DNA of 17,572 nucleotides. Origin: Phycisphaerae bacterium. Lineage in GTDB: Bacteria > Planctomycetota > Phycisphaerae > UBA1845 > PWPN01. The position numbers and the translations under genes are program-made. Each line of letters starts with the position of its first letter. The stretch's first letter is position 1. The stretch lies in the NCBI GenBank assembly GCA_035384605.1, contig DAOOIV010000069.1, forward strand, positions 11,185 to 28,756, in the 5' to 3' direction. Shown here in pieces: positions 5,423 through 13,091 of the stretch. Under the pieces are notes generated by a model that worked only from the letters and a program-made list of their open reading frames with translations, had not been told where the DNA came from and made no database searches.

Positions 5423-6988
5423 TCACTTGGTGGCGACGGATTCCGTCAGTTTCAGGAATTCCTCCGTTGTGATGATGTAGTCGTATTGGCTGTTGAGCAG
5501 GCCGGGGCGCCAGAGCGACATCAGGCCGGCGAAGGTGGCATCTTCGACGCAGAGCGTGCGGTAGCCGCGCTCCTTGGCGGCAATCGAGGTCTTGCCGAGG
5601 CATGCGTCGGTATGACCGCCGATGAATACCAGGTTCTTGACCCCGAGATTGCGCAACACGTAATCGATATTGGAGGATGCAAAGGCATCGTGATCCGTCT
5701 TGGCGATGACGTATTCTCCCTCACGGACACCGAGGAACTCGGCCGGACGGGCATGGGGGCTGGAAACATGGTTGGGCCACCTGGCGGGATCCGGCCCGAA
5801 GGTGCTGATGTTGAACTGGCGGATGCTCGGTTCAAGATCCATGCCATCGGGGAGGCGATGTCCCCAGTGAACGAAGATCATGGGCAGGCCGATCCGCCGG
5901 CAGGCATCAGCGACCTTGCGAGCGTTGGGATAAGCCACGTCGAACTTGTGGGCAGTGGCGGCGTTCAGATCGTCGGGTTTCATGCCGGCGTCGCGCCACG
6001 CTTTGGGCAGTGATTCGAGGGTGGCCACGGTTCGCTCGCCGGGCTGGATATCGACGCAGACGAAGGCGCAGTTCTTGAGAAACGAAGAGTCCAGCGGCGG
6101 CACCACCTCATCGGCCGCTGTGGGCTGGGCCTTCCATTCCAGGAAACGCCGATAGGCCTCCTGGAGCGTGCCTTCGTGAATGAAGATGATGCCTTTGATG
6201 CTCCTGGCTTCGGCCGCAGGAATGTCGAAGTCGGGAGGTTGGACGTGATTACAGGCCACGATGCCCGCTCGGTTGTAGAACAGACCGGCTGCCGGCTGCC
6301 ACGAGTATCCAAGCACGTACCTGTTGTCTTTCGACACGACGAACACCGCACCCTCGGTCAATGTCCGCCTGGTGCCGTCTTTCATTTCGACGGCCTGTCC
6401 GACGCCGCGTGTGCCGCGCATGCCGGGGTCGGTGATGGCCATTCGGCACGTCGGAGTGAGTTGACCGTCGAGCACCCAATATGTTCGCTCGCCGGTGTTA
6501 TCCTCATAGTCCGGTGCCGCCGATAACTGGAGGCAGCATCCGACGTGCACGTTCTTCCATGCGGCGCCGCTGTGGTTCTGAAAGGTGTGGGTCAGATGCA
6601 GGACGGCTCCGTCCTGGCGAACGGTGCGGATGAACCGGCCGCCGCGCGGGATATCGCACTGGGCCCCCAAGCCGGTGGGCGTCTGCTCCCAGCGGGCCGG
6701 ATCGGTGAGGATGTTCATGCTCCAGATCGGCTTGCCGTCGGGGCCATCGATCTTGGCGGCCTCGGGACACCACATCCGAATGATGTTCCATGGGTACTTA
6801 TGGTGACGTACCGGTGAGGCAACCCAGAATTCGAGGGCAGAGGGCTTGCCGATCTTGAGTGCCTGTCCCACGTAGACCGGTTCGGCCAGCGGCGGGTCGG
6901 CGGGCACGATGCTATTGAGAGGACCGGGACCAGAAGCACAACCAGATACACACACCGCCAAGAGTGGCAGCCCTTTCATATGACACAT
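5423..6988 (-). CDS. Lipoprotein fusing an unassigned beta-rich domain to an isochorismatase-like cysteine hydrolase
   Basis: The 521-residue product starts with a lipoprotein signal: a hydrophobic stretch and the lipobox VSGC with Cys17. Residues 30-285 look beta-rich, with alternating strands and aromatic residues. They recall mutarotase-like or sugar-lyase-like beta-sandwich proteins, but I do not recognise the family. Residues 305-515 are an isochorismatase/nicotinamidase-type hydrolase with the full triad: Asp313 (FVCVDIQ), Lys430 (VIAKTDHDAF) and Cys463 (GGHTDACLGKT). Such enzymes hydrolyse amides or related bonds, mostly in the cytoplasm, so an exported lipid-anchored form is unusual. 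I chose ATG 6988 because an AAGGAAGG-type site (complement of 6997-7005) precedes it by 8 bases; a GTG at 6997 would overlap that site. It lies 148 bp after a sulfatase on the same strand and may share its transcript. The substrate is unknown. Confidence 0.75.
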   Translation of the reverse strand: MCHMKGLPLLAVCVSGCASGPGPLNSIVPADPPLAEPVYVGQALKIGKPSALEFWVASPVRHHKYPWNIIRMWCPEAAKIDGPDGKPIWSMNILTDPARWEQTPTGLGAQCDIPRGGRFIRTVRQDGAVLHLTHTFQNHSGAAWKNVHVGCCLQLSAAPDYEDNTGERTYWVLDGQLTPTCRMAITDPGMRGTRGVGQAVEMKDGTRRTLTEGAVFVVSKDNRYVLGYSWQPAAGLFYNRAGIVACNHVQPPDFDIPAAEARSIKGIIFIHEGTLQEAYRRFLEWKAQPTAADEVVPPLDSSFLKNCAFVCVDIQPGERTVATLESLPKAWRDAGMKPDDLNAATAHKFDVAYPNARKVADACRRIGLPMIFVHWGHRLPDGMDLEPSIRQFNISTFGPDPARWPNHVSSPHARPAEFLGVREGEYVIAKTDHDAFASSNIDYVLRNLGVKNLVFIGGHTDACLGKTSIAAKERGYRTLCVEDATFAGLMSLWRPGLLNSQYDYIITTEEFLKLTESVATK

Positions 6989-7136
6989 CAGTGACACCTT
7001 CCTTTCTCGGAACCTTCATTGGATGCCGTCGCGGCGTCGGATGATTCCTTGTCCCGCGTCGGCTCCAACCGTGGCGCCTTCCGGCGATCCCGGCTGATGG
7101 TGCCACCTTGGCGCCGTTGACGGAGCCTGCCCGGTC

Positions 7137-8720
7137 TCACGGAGCAATCGATGAATCGGGGGGCGGGAAGCGACGGATCGGGCTATAGCGCTCGTATGTC
7201 TCGAACACGTCACCGTTGCCGGTTACGCGCGGATCGTTGGTCTTTCGGAGGTAGTCATCCATCTGCGAGCGAAGCCTGCCGAGCACTTGGGCATGCTCCG
7301 CCGAGCTGATCAAGTTGGTCAGGCAACCCGGATCCTCGCGGATATCGTAAAGCTCTTCGGGGGCCCGCTTGTCGACCGCCAAATGGAAGAACCGATCGGC
7401 CTGGGGCTGCGTCTTATGCGTGATAAGCCAACTCAGGGAGGGTCCCGGATCGATGTCACAATAGCCGCTGTCCGGGGGAGCGAGGCTGCCGTCGGCGTTG
7501 AGCTGCCTCGGATCACCTGCGGGCCAACGGTCGGGCTTGAAGTTGCGGATGTACAAATACCGCTGCGTGCGCAATGCCCGCTGGGGATAACCGAGGTTCT
7601 GATACCGTGAGGAGCTGTGTCGTTCACGAGCACTGAAGACCATTTCGCGGGTCGTGTCGACCAGGCCCTTTTCGTTGGACGTGAGAATGCTCATGAGGCT
7701 TCGGCCGTTTCCACCGGGGAGTCCGGCCGGAGCGACGCCGGCCGCATCGAGGAAGGTCGGGGCAAGGTCCACGAAGCTGATCAGATCGTCTACCGTGCGG
7801 CCGCCCGGAATGCGCCGGGGCCAGCAAAGGGCCATCGGGACGTGGATACCGTACTCGTAAACGTTGGCCTTGGCCCGTGGAAAGGGCATGCCGTTGTCGC
7901 TGGTCACAACGATCAGCGTGTTGTCGAATTCGCCGGCTTCCTCCAAAGCGGCGATCATGTCGGCCAAGTGTCGATCAAACCATTCAATCTCCCAGCAGTA
8001 ATCCAGGATGTCGCTGCGGATCTCCGGCGTGTCGGGCAAAAACGGGGGTATCCTCGCCTCCTCTGGTTTCTTTCCGTGCCGCAGACCGATCCCCGGGGCG
8101 TATCCCCGGTGCGGCTCCTTACCGCCGTACCAGAAACAGAACGGCATGCCTTTGGGCCGCTGCTCGAGAAAAAGACGGAAGTTGGCCGAATAATCGCAAT
8201 CCGCAACACCGGGGGTCGTGTTCTCGATCTTGATCTTGTTGAATTCCGGTCCGGCGGGGTTGCGGCTTCGCCCACCGACTTCCCAGTCCCCCGGCCCCCA
8301 GCCCTTGCCGGTGTAACCCACGAAGTAACCGGCCTTCTCGAGCAGATCGGGATAAACGACAAGCTTCGCGGGAAATGAGCTGGCGTGCGTGCCGGCGTGC
8401 TCGTTTTGCCATGGATACCGCCCCGTCAACAGCGAGGCTCGCGACGGAGCACAGCCAGGAGAAGGACAAATGGCATTGGTGAATAGAATCCCTTGCCGGG
8501 CAATGCGATCGAAAGCGGGCGTTTTGACCCCCGGGCAACCATAGGCGGAGGCGTAAGGGTAGGATTGATCGTCGGAGATGGCCAAGAGGATGTTGGGACG
8601 AGCGTCCGATGCGGGTTTCGTCTCCGCCGCCGATGCTGCAGCGGTCGCGGCAAGAGCCAACAGCATGCCGACAGTGAGCATTCGGTCGCAAGAGCCGTAG
8701 TCGCGTCTCATCTGCTTCAT
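7137..8720 (-). CDS. Exported sulfatase, heparan-N-sulfatase-like
   Basis: The 527-residue product has a Sec signal (hydrophobic residues 14-31 ending ASAAE) and a type-I sulfatase domain. The signature CAPSRASLLTGR starts at Cys90, the residue converted to formylglycine. Metal-site residues include Asp50-Asp51 (ISDDQ) and Asp275-Asn276 (VTSDNGMPF), with His204 (KEPHRGY) and Lys284 near the sulfate site. The sequence around the signature, with a Trp-Gln-Asn-Glu-His-Ala-Gly run and a Gly-Lys-Gly-Trp-Gly-Pro-Gly run, resembles N-sulfoglucosamine sulfohydrolase (SGSH) relatives, so it may act on N-sulfated or related glycans; this assignment is tentative. Start: ATG 8720 follows a GGGAGA site and gives the signal peptide. 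A longer open frame continues upstream to 8966, but its translation lacks protein-like character. The isochorismatase-fusion lipoprotein follows on the same strand. Confidence 0.85.
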   Translation of the reverse strand: MKQMRRDYGSCDRMLTVGMLLALAATAAASAAETKPASDARPNILLAISDDQSYPYASAYGCPGVKTPAFDRIARQGILFTNAICPSPGCAPSRASLLTGRYPWQNEHAGTHASSFPAKLVVYPDLLEKAGYFVGYTGKGWGPGDWEVGGRSRNPAGPEFNKIKIENTTPGVADCDYSANFRLFLEQRPKGMPFCFWYGGKEPHRGYAPGIGLRHGKKPEEARIPPFLPDTPEIRSDILDYCWEIEWFDRHLADMIAALEEAGEFDNTLIVVTSDNGMPFPRAKANVYEYGIHVPMALCWPRRIPGGRTVDDLISFVDLAPTFLDAAGVAPAGLPGGNGRSLMSILTSNEKGLVDTTREMVFSARERHSSSRYQNLGYPQRALRTQRYLYIRNFKPDRWPAGDPRQLNADGSLAPPDSGYCDIDPGPSLSWLITHKTQPQADRFFHLAVDKRAPEELYDIREDPGCLTNLISSAEHAQVLGRLRSQMDDYLRKTNDPRVTGNGDVFETYERYSPIRRFPPPDSSIAP

Positions 8721-9100
8721 CGGTGTTCTCCCACAATAGTCAGGCTGCCGAGCATGGTAAACCGATCCGGCAATATCGTCGAGGGCGAGCGGAACCGAAG
8801 AACAACACATCCGCCCGATGCCTCGGCGCCAATTGCCGACCCGGAATCCGAGCGCAGATCCATCTCTCCAATTCAGAGCCCGATGATGGCATTCGATGGT
8901 TCCCAAAGGATTGGACGCGCGACACCGATAAGCCGCCTGCGAAAAGAAGCACACGCGAGCGTACACCGGTCATCGGGCAAAGGTCTGACAGACTGATTAC
9001 GCTAACAAACCAGCAGCCCGTTGAGCGACAGGCTCTCGGCCTATTATCGGACATTTCCCCGTTGCTTCAGCCCGATCTTACGCTCGCCGATACGTCTCCC
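8721..9100. other. Intergenic region upstream of the sulfatase and the YjfB-like gene
   Basis: The 380 bases separate two diverging genes. Besides a possible sigma28-like promoter I see no repeat or hairpin worth listing. Several frames are open, but their translations are rich in Arg, Ser and Pro and do not look like protein. Confidence 0.5.
8904..8931 (+). promoter_or_regulatory. Possible flagellar sigma28-type promoter
   Basis: ACCGATAA at 8924-8931 matches 7 of 8 bases of the sigma28 -10 consensus GCCGATAA. CAAAG at 8904-8908 resembles the -35 TAAAG, with a spacer one base longer than usual (16 instead of 15 between CAAA and the -10). It points toward the YjfB-like gene about 170 bases downstream. 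A chance match is quite possible. Confidence 0.3.
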
Positions 9101-9310
9101 ATGAGCATGATCGGGGATATCGCGGGTCTTTCGACGGCCATGAGCACGGCCCGCCTGCAAACCGCTGTGGGGGCCAAGGTTTTGAAGATGGCCATGCAAC
9201 AGAATGGGCAGGTCGTCTCCAAGCTGCTTGAATCGGCGATGGAGAACATGCAGGCCATCGTCACTCAGTTCGCCGAGGATCTGGGAAACAACATCGACGT
9301 CCGGGCATAG
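9101..9310 (+). CDS. Small YjfB-like putative motility protein
   Basis: The 69-residue product resembles the YjfB family of short putative motility proteins in two ways. It begins with an Ile-Ala-Gly-Leu-Ser-x-Ala-Met-Ser helix start (GDIAGLSTAMSTARLQTAVG, 5-24) and ends with LGNNIDVRA (61-69), close to the LG-x-NID-[IV]-[KR]-V ending I recall for the family. The middle (25-58) is a Met/Gln-rich amphipathic helix. The family's biochemical role is not established; in Bacillus it has been linked to the motility regulon. Start: ATG 9101 is the first plausible start and a second ATG lies at 9107; no Shine-Dalgarno is visible, so the N-terminus is uncertain. The stop (9308-9310) directly abuts the stop of the minus-strand sulfatase at 9311. 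Confidence 0.65.
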   Translation: MSMIGDIAGLSTAMSTARLQTAVGAKVLKMAMQQNGQVVSKLLESAMENMQAIVTQFAEDLGNNIDVRA

Positions 9311-10768
9311 TCAGCGTGGAGTCTTCGGCTCAGCATACGCCGGATTCGGGACGGGAAGCTTCGCCTCAAGCCGTTTTTGCCATTCTCTCAATTGCTCGTG
9401 CAGCGAGGCCACTCGGTCGGGCTTTGCGGCCGCCAAGTTGTTCTTCTCACCGATGTCTTCGCGCAAGTTGTACAGTTCGAGGCGCCCGCTTTCGAACCAT
9501 TCAATCAGCTTCCAATCGCCGTCGCGAATAGCCCCGCCCGGCGAGCCGCCCTGGTTGCCGTAGTGCGGGTAATGCCAGAACAGCGGTCCGCGCTGCAATG
9601 TGCCGCCTTTCAGCAAGGGGACCAGGCTCACGCCGTCCAGGTGCCGGTGTGGCCGGAGCGGCAAACCGGCGATCTCGAGGATCGTGGGGTAGAAATCGGT
9701 GCTGGTGACGGGCGTGTCGCAGACGCTTCCTGGTTTTGCGACGCCCGGCCAACGAATCAGCATGGGTTCCCGGATGCCGCCTTCGTAGAGCCAACCCTTT
9801 CCCGCACGCAGCGGGAGGTTGCTGGTCGGCGAACCCTCGGAGGTCGAGAGGCCGCCATTGTCGGACATGAAGAACACGGCGGTCTTGTCGTCCAAGTGCA
9901 ATCGTTCGAGCGCGTCAAGAACCTTTCCGACCGCCAAATCCATCGCCTCGACCATGGCTGCATAGACTGCATGGTCTTGCACGAGGCGAACCTGTCTCTC
10001 GCCTTCGGTGCCGAAATCCGGCCCCGTGCGTTTGATCCTTTCCTTTTTCTGAAGGTATTTGTGAGTGAGATCCTCGCGGGCCATCAAGGGCGTGTGGACG
10101 GAATAGAATGACAAGTACGCCAGGAAGGGCCGGTCGCGATGGGTCTCGATAAAACGCACCGTTTCGGTGGCGAGCCGGTGGGGCAAGTGCTCGCCGGGCG
10201 GTCCGTCGGGCAGGCGCGGGTTGCCGTAGGGCGAGAAGTACTTGTTGCCGCCCTGGGGGTTGCCCCATTCGCAGCCGCCTTTGTTGATCTCGAAACCCTG
10301 GTCCTCAGGATAGAAACCTTCCGGGCCGAGATGCCACTTGCCGGCAAAGAAGGTGGCATAGCCGGCCTCCTTCAATTCCTCCGCCAGTGTGACCTCTTCC
10401 AGGGCCAAGCGGTCGCTGTAGGGAGCGGGCAGCAATCGCGTATTGCGTTTCCAGCCCTGAGGTTGGTTGCCGCCGGCCGGGTTAATGTAGTCCGTGATGC
10501 CCGTTCGGACCGGATACTTGCCGGTGAGGATGCTGGCTCGTGTCGGGCTGCATACCGGACAAGCGGCGTATGCGTTGGTGAATCGCATGCCGGTCGAGGC
10601 CAGCCGATTGATATTCGGCGTCTCGTAGAAGGTGTTCGGATTGTTCGCCCCGATGTCCATGTAGCCAAGGTCATCGACGAGGATAAAAACGACGTTGGGA
10701 CGTTGCGCGGCCACCATCTGCTGCGTCACGAGGGAAAGGGTCGCACAGAAAGCAAGTACGGCCGGCAT
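9311..10768 (-). CDS. Sulfatase (arylsulfatase A type), second of three
   Basis: The 485-residue product carries the signature CSPTRASILTGK from Cys73, the formylglycine site. Other active-site residues are Asp32-Asp33 (LVDDLGY), Lys144 and His146 (AGKWHLG), His225 (YSVHTPL), Asp303-Asn304 (MSDNGG) and Lys324 (RAGKGWLYEGG). Length and layout are typical of bacterial arylsulfatases acting on glycans; the bond cleaved is unknown. The N-terminus is hydrophobic (2-20) and ends in AAQRPNVV, fitting an exported protein, but it lacks the usual positive charge at the start. ATG 10768 follows the mscL stop by three bases and an AAGAAGG site inside the end of mscL precedes it, so translation is probably coupled. 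The upstream frame is continuous with mscL across the TGA, so no in-frame extension exists short of readthrough. Confidence 0.88.
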   Translation of the reverse strand: MPAVLAFCATLSLVTQQMVAAQRPNVVFILVDDLGYMDIGANNPNTFYETPNINRLASTGMRFTNAYAACPVCSPTRASILTGKYPVRTGITDYINPAGGNQPQGWKRNTRLLPAPYSDRLALEEVTLAEELKEAGYATFFAGKWHLGPEGFYPEDQGFEINKGGCEWGNPQGGNKYFSPYGNPRLPDGPPGEHLPHRLATETVRFIETHRDRPFLAYLSFYSVHTPLMAREDLTHKYLQKKERIKRTGPDFGTEGERQVRLVQDHAVYAAMVEAMDLAVGKVLDALERLHLDDKTAVFFMSDNGGLSTSEGSPTSNLPLRAGKGWLYEGGIREPMLIRWPGVAKPGSVCDTPVTSTDFYPTILEIAGLPLRPHRHLDGVSLVPLLKGGTLQRGPLFWHYPHYGNQGGSPGGAIRDGDWKLIEWFESGRLELYNLREDIGEKNNLAAAKPDRVASLHEQLREWQKRLEAKLPVPNPAYAEPKTPR

Positions 10769-10771
10769 CTG

Positions 10772-11188
10772 TCAGGCCTTCTTGAGCAGGTCCCGGATTT
10801 CCATGAGCAATTCCTGGTCCTTGGTGAGCGACGGCGGAGCGGCCGGAGCGGCGGCCTCCTGCTTCTTGAACTTCATGATCCAGCCCAGGAATTTGACGAT
10901 GAAGATGAACAGGGCAAGGGCGACGATCAGGAAGTTGACCACCTCGCCGATGAACAGCCCATAAGGGACCTCCTTGCCCCTGATGACCCAGTGCCAGCCA
11001 AGGTAGCTCTGTTCGCCCGGCATGATCACGCTGATCAGGGGCATGATGAGGTGCTTCACCAATGAATCGACGATCTTCCCGAACGCGCCGCCGATGATAA
11101 CGGCAACCGCCAGGTCGATCACGTTACCCTTGAGGGCGAAGTTCTTGAACTCCTCCAGCAACGACAGTGCCTTTTTGGTCGGGTCCAT
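10772..11188 (-). CDS. mscL: Large-conductance mechanosensitive channel MscL
   Basis: The 138-residue product matches MscL in length and order: an N-terminal amphipathic helix with EEFKNFALKGNVIDLAVAV (12-30), the glycine-rich TM1 motif IIGGAFGKIVDSLV (31-44), a periplasmic loop, TM2 (about 78-104, GEVVNFLIVALALFIFI), and a charged C-terminal helix ending IRDLLKKA. The channel opens under membrane tension to release solutes during hypo-osmotic shock. The start at 11188 is preceded by a GAGGAG site (complement of 11194-11200); an upstream in-frame codon would add 14 residues but lacks a site. It lies between two sulfatase genes on the same strand, 3 bp upstream of one, so it probably shares their transcript, an unusual setting for this normally monocistronic gene. 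Confidence 0.95.
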   Translation of the reverse strand: MDPTKKALSLLEEFKNFALKGNVIDLAVAVIIGGAFGKIVDSLVKHLIMPLISVIMPGEQSYLGWHWVIRGKEVPYGLFIGEVVNFLIVALALFIFIVKFLGWIMKFKKQEAAAPAAPPSLTKDQELLMEIRDLLKKA

Positions 11189-11305
11189 GGTGGTCTCCTC
11201 ACTTGAAAAGACTGCGAAAGAGCTGCACACGGCAAGGGCTGAGAGACAGCGCTTACCAGCGTCATCCTAGCGTTTGCCGGCTACGGGTCAACGGCACCAT
11301 TTGTT

Positions 11306-11326
11306 ACTGGCACCTCGCCTGCCAGT
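11306..11326 (-). terminator. Perfect 7-bp hairpin downstream of the third sulfatase
   Basis: ACTGGCA (11306-11312) and TGCCAGT (11320-11326) pair around a 7-base loop, about 60 bases beyond the sulfatase stop on the minus strand. There is no T tract on the minus strand; the sequence is gtctttg on the plus side. It may attenuate transcription into mscL or simply be a processing signal. Confidence 0.3.
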
Positions 11327-11387
11327 GTCTTTGCACTCCTGCCAAAGCCGACCATCTGTCCATCGGAGCCGCTTCCCCGTCTGCGCG

Positions 11388-12890
11388 TTACTGCGGCCGA
11401 GCCAGAAGCTGCTTGCCATCTTTGACGACGAAACGTTCGTCGCCCTTTTCCAGGCGACCGGGGTTACGTCGTCCAGTTCCGGTGATCCCCCGAGCAGAAT
11501 CGCCCGAATCTTCGCGCATTCGGTCGGCAAGCTTCTCGATAGCTGCCACGACTTCAGGATGCTGATCCTTGACATCGGTCGTCTCGCCCGGGTCGAGCTC
11601 CAGGTCAAACAGGGTCAAGCCGATTTCGGCTTGCTCGTAGGGCTCGGGTTTGCCGTCCGTGCCGCCCTTACGATTGCCTAGAGTTCGGTAGGGGTGCGAG
11701 AAATGCAGCTTCCACCGGCCCATGCGAACGGCCTCCAGCGCTTCGCCCCAGTAGAAGAAGTACGCCTCGTGGGGCGAACGCGCATCCGGCCGGCCTTCGA
11801 TCAACGGCCAGATGTTCTTGCCGTCGATCTTGTGGTTCGGCAGTTTTGCTCCGATCAGGTGGGCGATGGTCGGCAAAATATCGATGGTCATGGCCGGGGT
11901 AATGCAGACGGTGCCGGCCGGGATCGTCCCCGGCCACCACATCACGGTGGGCTCGCGACATCCGCCGTCAAAGGTTGTGCCTTTGCCTTCCCGGAGGGGC
12001 TTGGCCGATCCGGCGTGCGTGCCGTAACTCAGCCACGGACCGTTATCCGAGGTGAAAATCACCATCGTGTTCTTCTCGATCCCGTGCCTCCGGATCGCCC
12101 CGAGAATCTCACCCACCGACCAGTCCACCTCCATGACCACGTCGCCGAACAACCCGCGCTTGCTCTTGCCGGCGAACTTCTCGGACACGTGCAGCGGCAC
12201 ATGGACCATCGAGTGGGGCACGTAGAGCAAGAACGGCCGGTCCTTGTTGCGATCGATGAACTTCACCGCCCGCTCGGTGTACCACGTGGTGAGCATGTTC
12301 TGATCTTCGTCGGTGATTTGCGGGTTGATGATCTTCGTGCCCTCGATCAGGGGCACATGCGGCCATCGCTTGTAGCGCTCCTCCATGGGCAGGTGCGTTA
12401 TCTCGGGATGGTAGGGCCACATGTCGTTGGAATACGGCAAGCCGAAGTAGTCGTCGAAGCCGTGGTTCGTCGGCAGGAACTTGGGGTGATGGCCAAGGTG
12501 CCATTTGCCGTAGCAGGCGGTGGCATAGCCCTTCTGTTTGCAGACCTCGGCGAGCGTCATCTCATCGGCGTTGATGCCATGGTCGGCTCGGGGCCCAAGG
12601 GCTCCGAGGATGCCGACCCGCACGTTATAGCAACCGGTCATCAGAGAGGCCCGAGAAGCCGAACACACCGGCTGGGCAACATAGAAGTCGGTGAAACGTC
12701 GGCCTTCCTGTGCCATTCGGTCCAGGTTGAGCGTCGGGTAGTCCTTGGCGCCGAACGGCCCGATGTCCGCATAGCCCATGTCATCGATGAAAATGATCAC
12801 GAAGTTGGGAAGCCGCGGAGTGTTTTCGGCATCAGACACCGCCGGGACGAAGGTACCGGCAACGACGGCGACGAGTATGAGCATTCTCAT
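11388..12890 (-). CDS. Sulfatase (arylsulfatase type), third of three
   Basis: The 500-residue product has a Sec signal (MRMLILVAVVAGTFVPAVSDA, 1-21) and a type-I sulfatase domain with the signature CSASRASLMTGC from Cys76; Ser and Ala in the middle positions are a permitted variant of C-x-P/A-S-R. Other active-site residues are Asp36-Asp37 (FIDDMGY), Lys129 and His131 (GKWHLGH), His226/His230 (VPHSMVHVP), Asp282-Asn283 (TSDNGPW) and Lys303 (EGKGTTFDGG). This is a different subfamily from the other two, judging by the sequence around the signature and the Gly-Cys-Arg-Glu-Pro motif (310-314). Start: ATG 12890 follows a GGAGG site and gives the signal peptide; the open frame runs further up to 13154, but the extra residues are not protein-like. 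Lies upstream of mscL and the second sulfatase on the same strand. Confidence 0.87.
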   Translation of the reverse strand: MRMLILVAVVAGTFVPAVSDAENTPRLPNFVIIFIDDMGYADIGPFGAKDYPTLNLDRMAQEGRRFTDFYVAQPVCSASRASLMTGCYNVRVGILGALGPRADHGINADEMTLAEVCKQKGYATACYGKWHLGHHPKFLPTNHGFDDYFGLPYSNDMWPYHPEITHLPMEERYKRWPHVPLIEGTKIINPQITDEDQNMLTTWYTERAVKFIDRNKDRPFLLYVPHSMVHVPLHVSEKFAGKSKRGLFGDVVMEVDWSVGEILGAIRRHGIEKNTMVIFTSDNGPWLSYGTHAGSAKPLREGKGTTFDGGCREPTVMWWPGTIPAGTVCITPAMTIDILPTIAHLIGAKLPNHKIDGKNIWPLIEGRPDARSPHEAYFFYWGEALEAVRMGRWKLHFSHPYRTLGNRKGGTDGKPEPYEQAEIGLTLFDLELDPGETTDVKDQHPEVVAAIEKLADRMREDSGDSARGITGTGRRNPGRLEKGDERFVVKDGKQLLARPQ

Positions 12891-13056
12891 GGGCACTGGC
12901 CTCCGGACACGTACTGTTGCCAACGACGCAGCACAAACGTAACGATGTCCTGCCCCTTCGGGCAAATCTTCGAACAAACCTGATGCACGGAGCCGGACCC
13001 GAAGGTGAGTGGCATTCTGGCATTCTCGCCGAACGCCCTTTGTTTTCTTGCTTGCC

Positions 13057-13085
13057 TTGTGATGGAGCCGGCAACCGGTTACAAA
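13057..13085 (+). promoter_or_regulatory. Candidate promoter giving a leaderless transcript
   Basis: TTGTGA (13057-13062) and TACAAA (13080-13085) are 17 bases apart, each matching 4 of 6 consensus bases. Transcription from here would begin close to the ATG at 13092, which has no Shine-Dalgarno. Weak evidence on its own. Confidence 0.25.
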
Positions 13086-13091
13086 CGATGC

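Noticed and set aside
8721..8966. 82-residue N-terminal extension of the heparan-N-sulfatase-like gene
   Set aside because: ATG 8720 has a ribosome site and gives a proper signal peptide; the extension would bury that signal and is not protein-like.
9044..9050. CCGATAA on the minus strand as a second sigma28 site
   Set aside because: No fitting -35 was checked and no motility gene lies downstream on that strand; likely chance.
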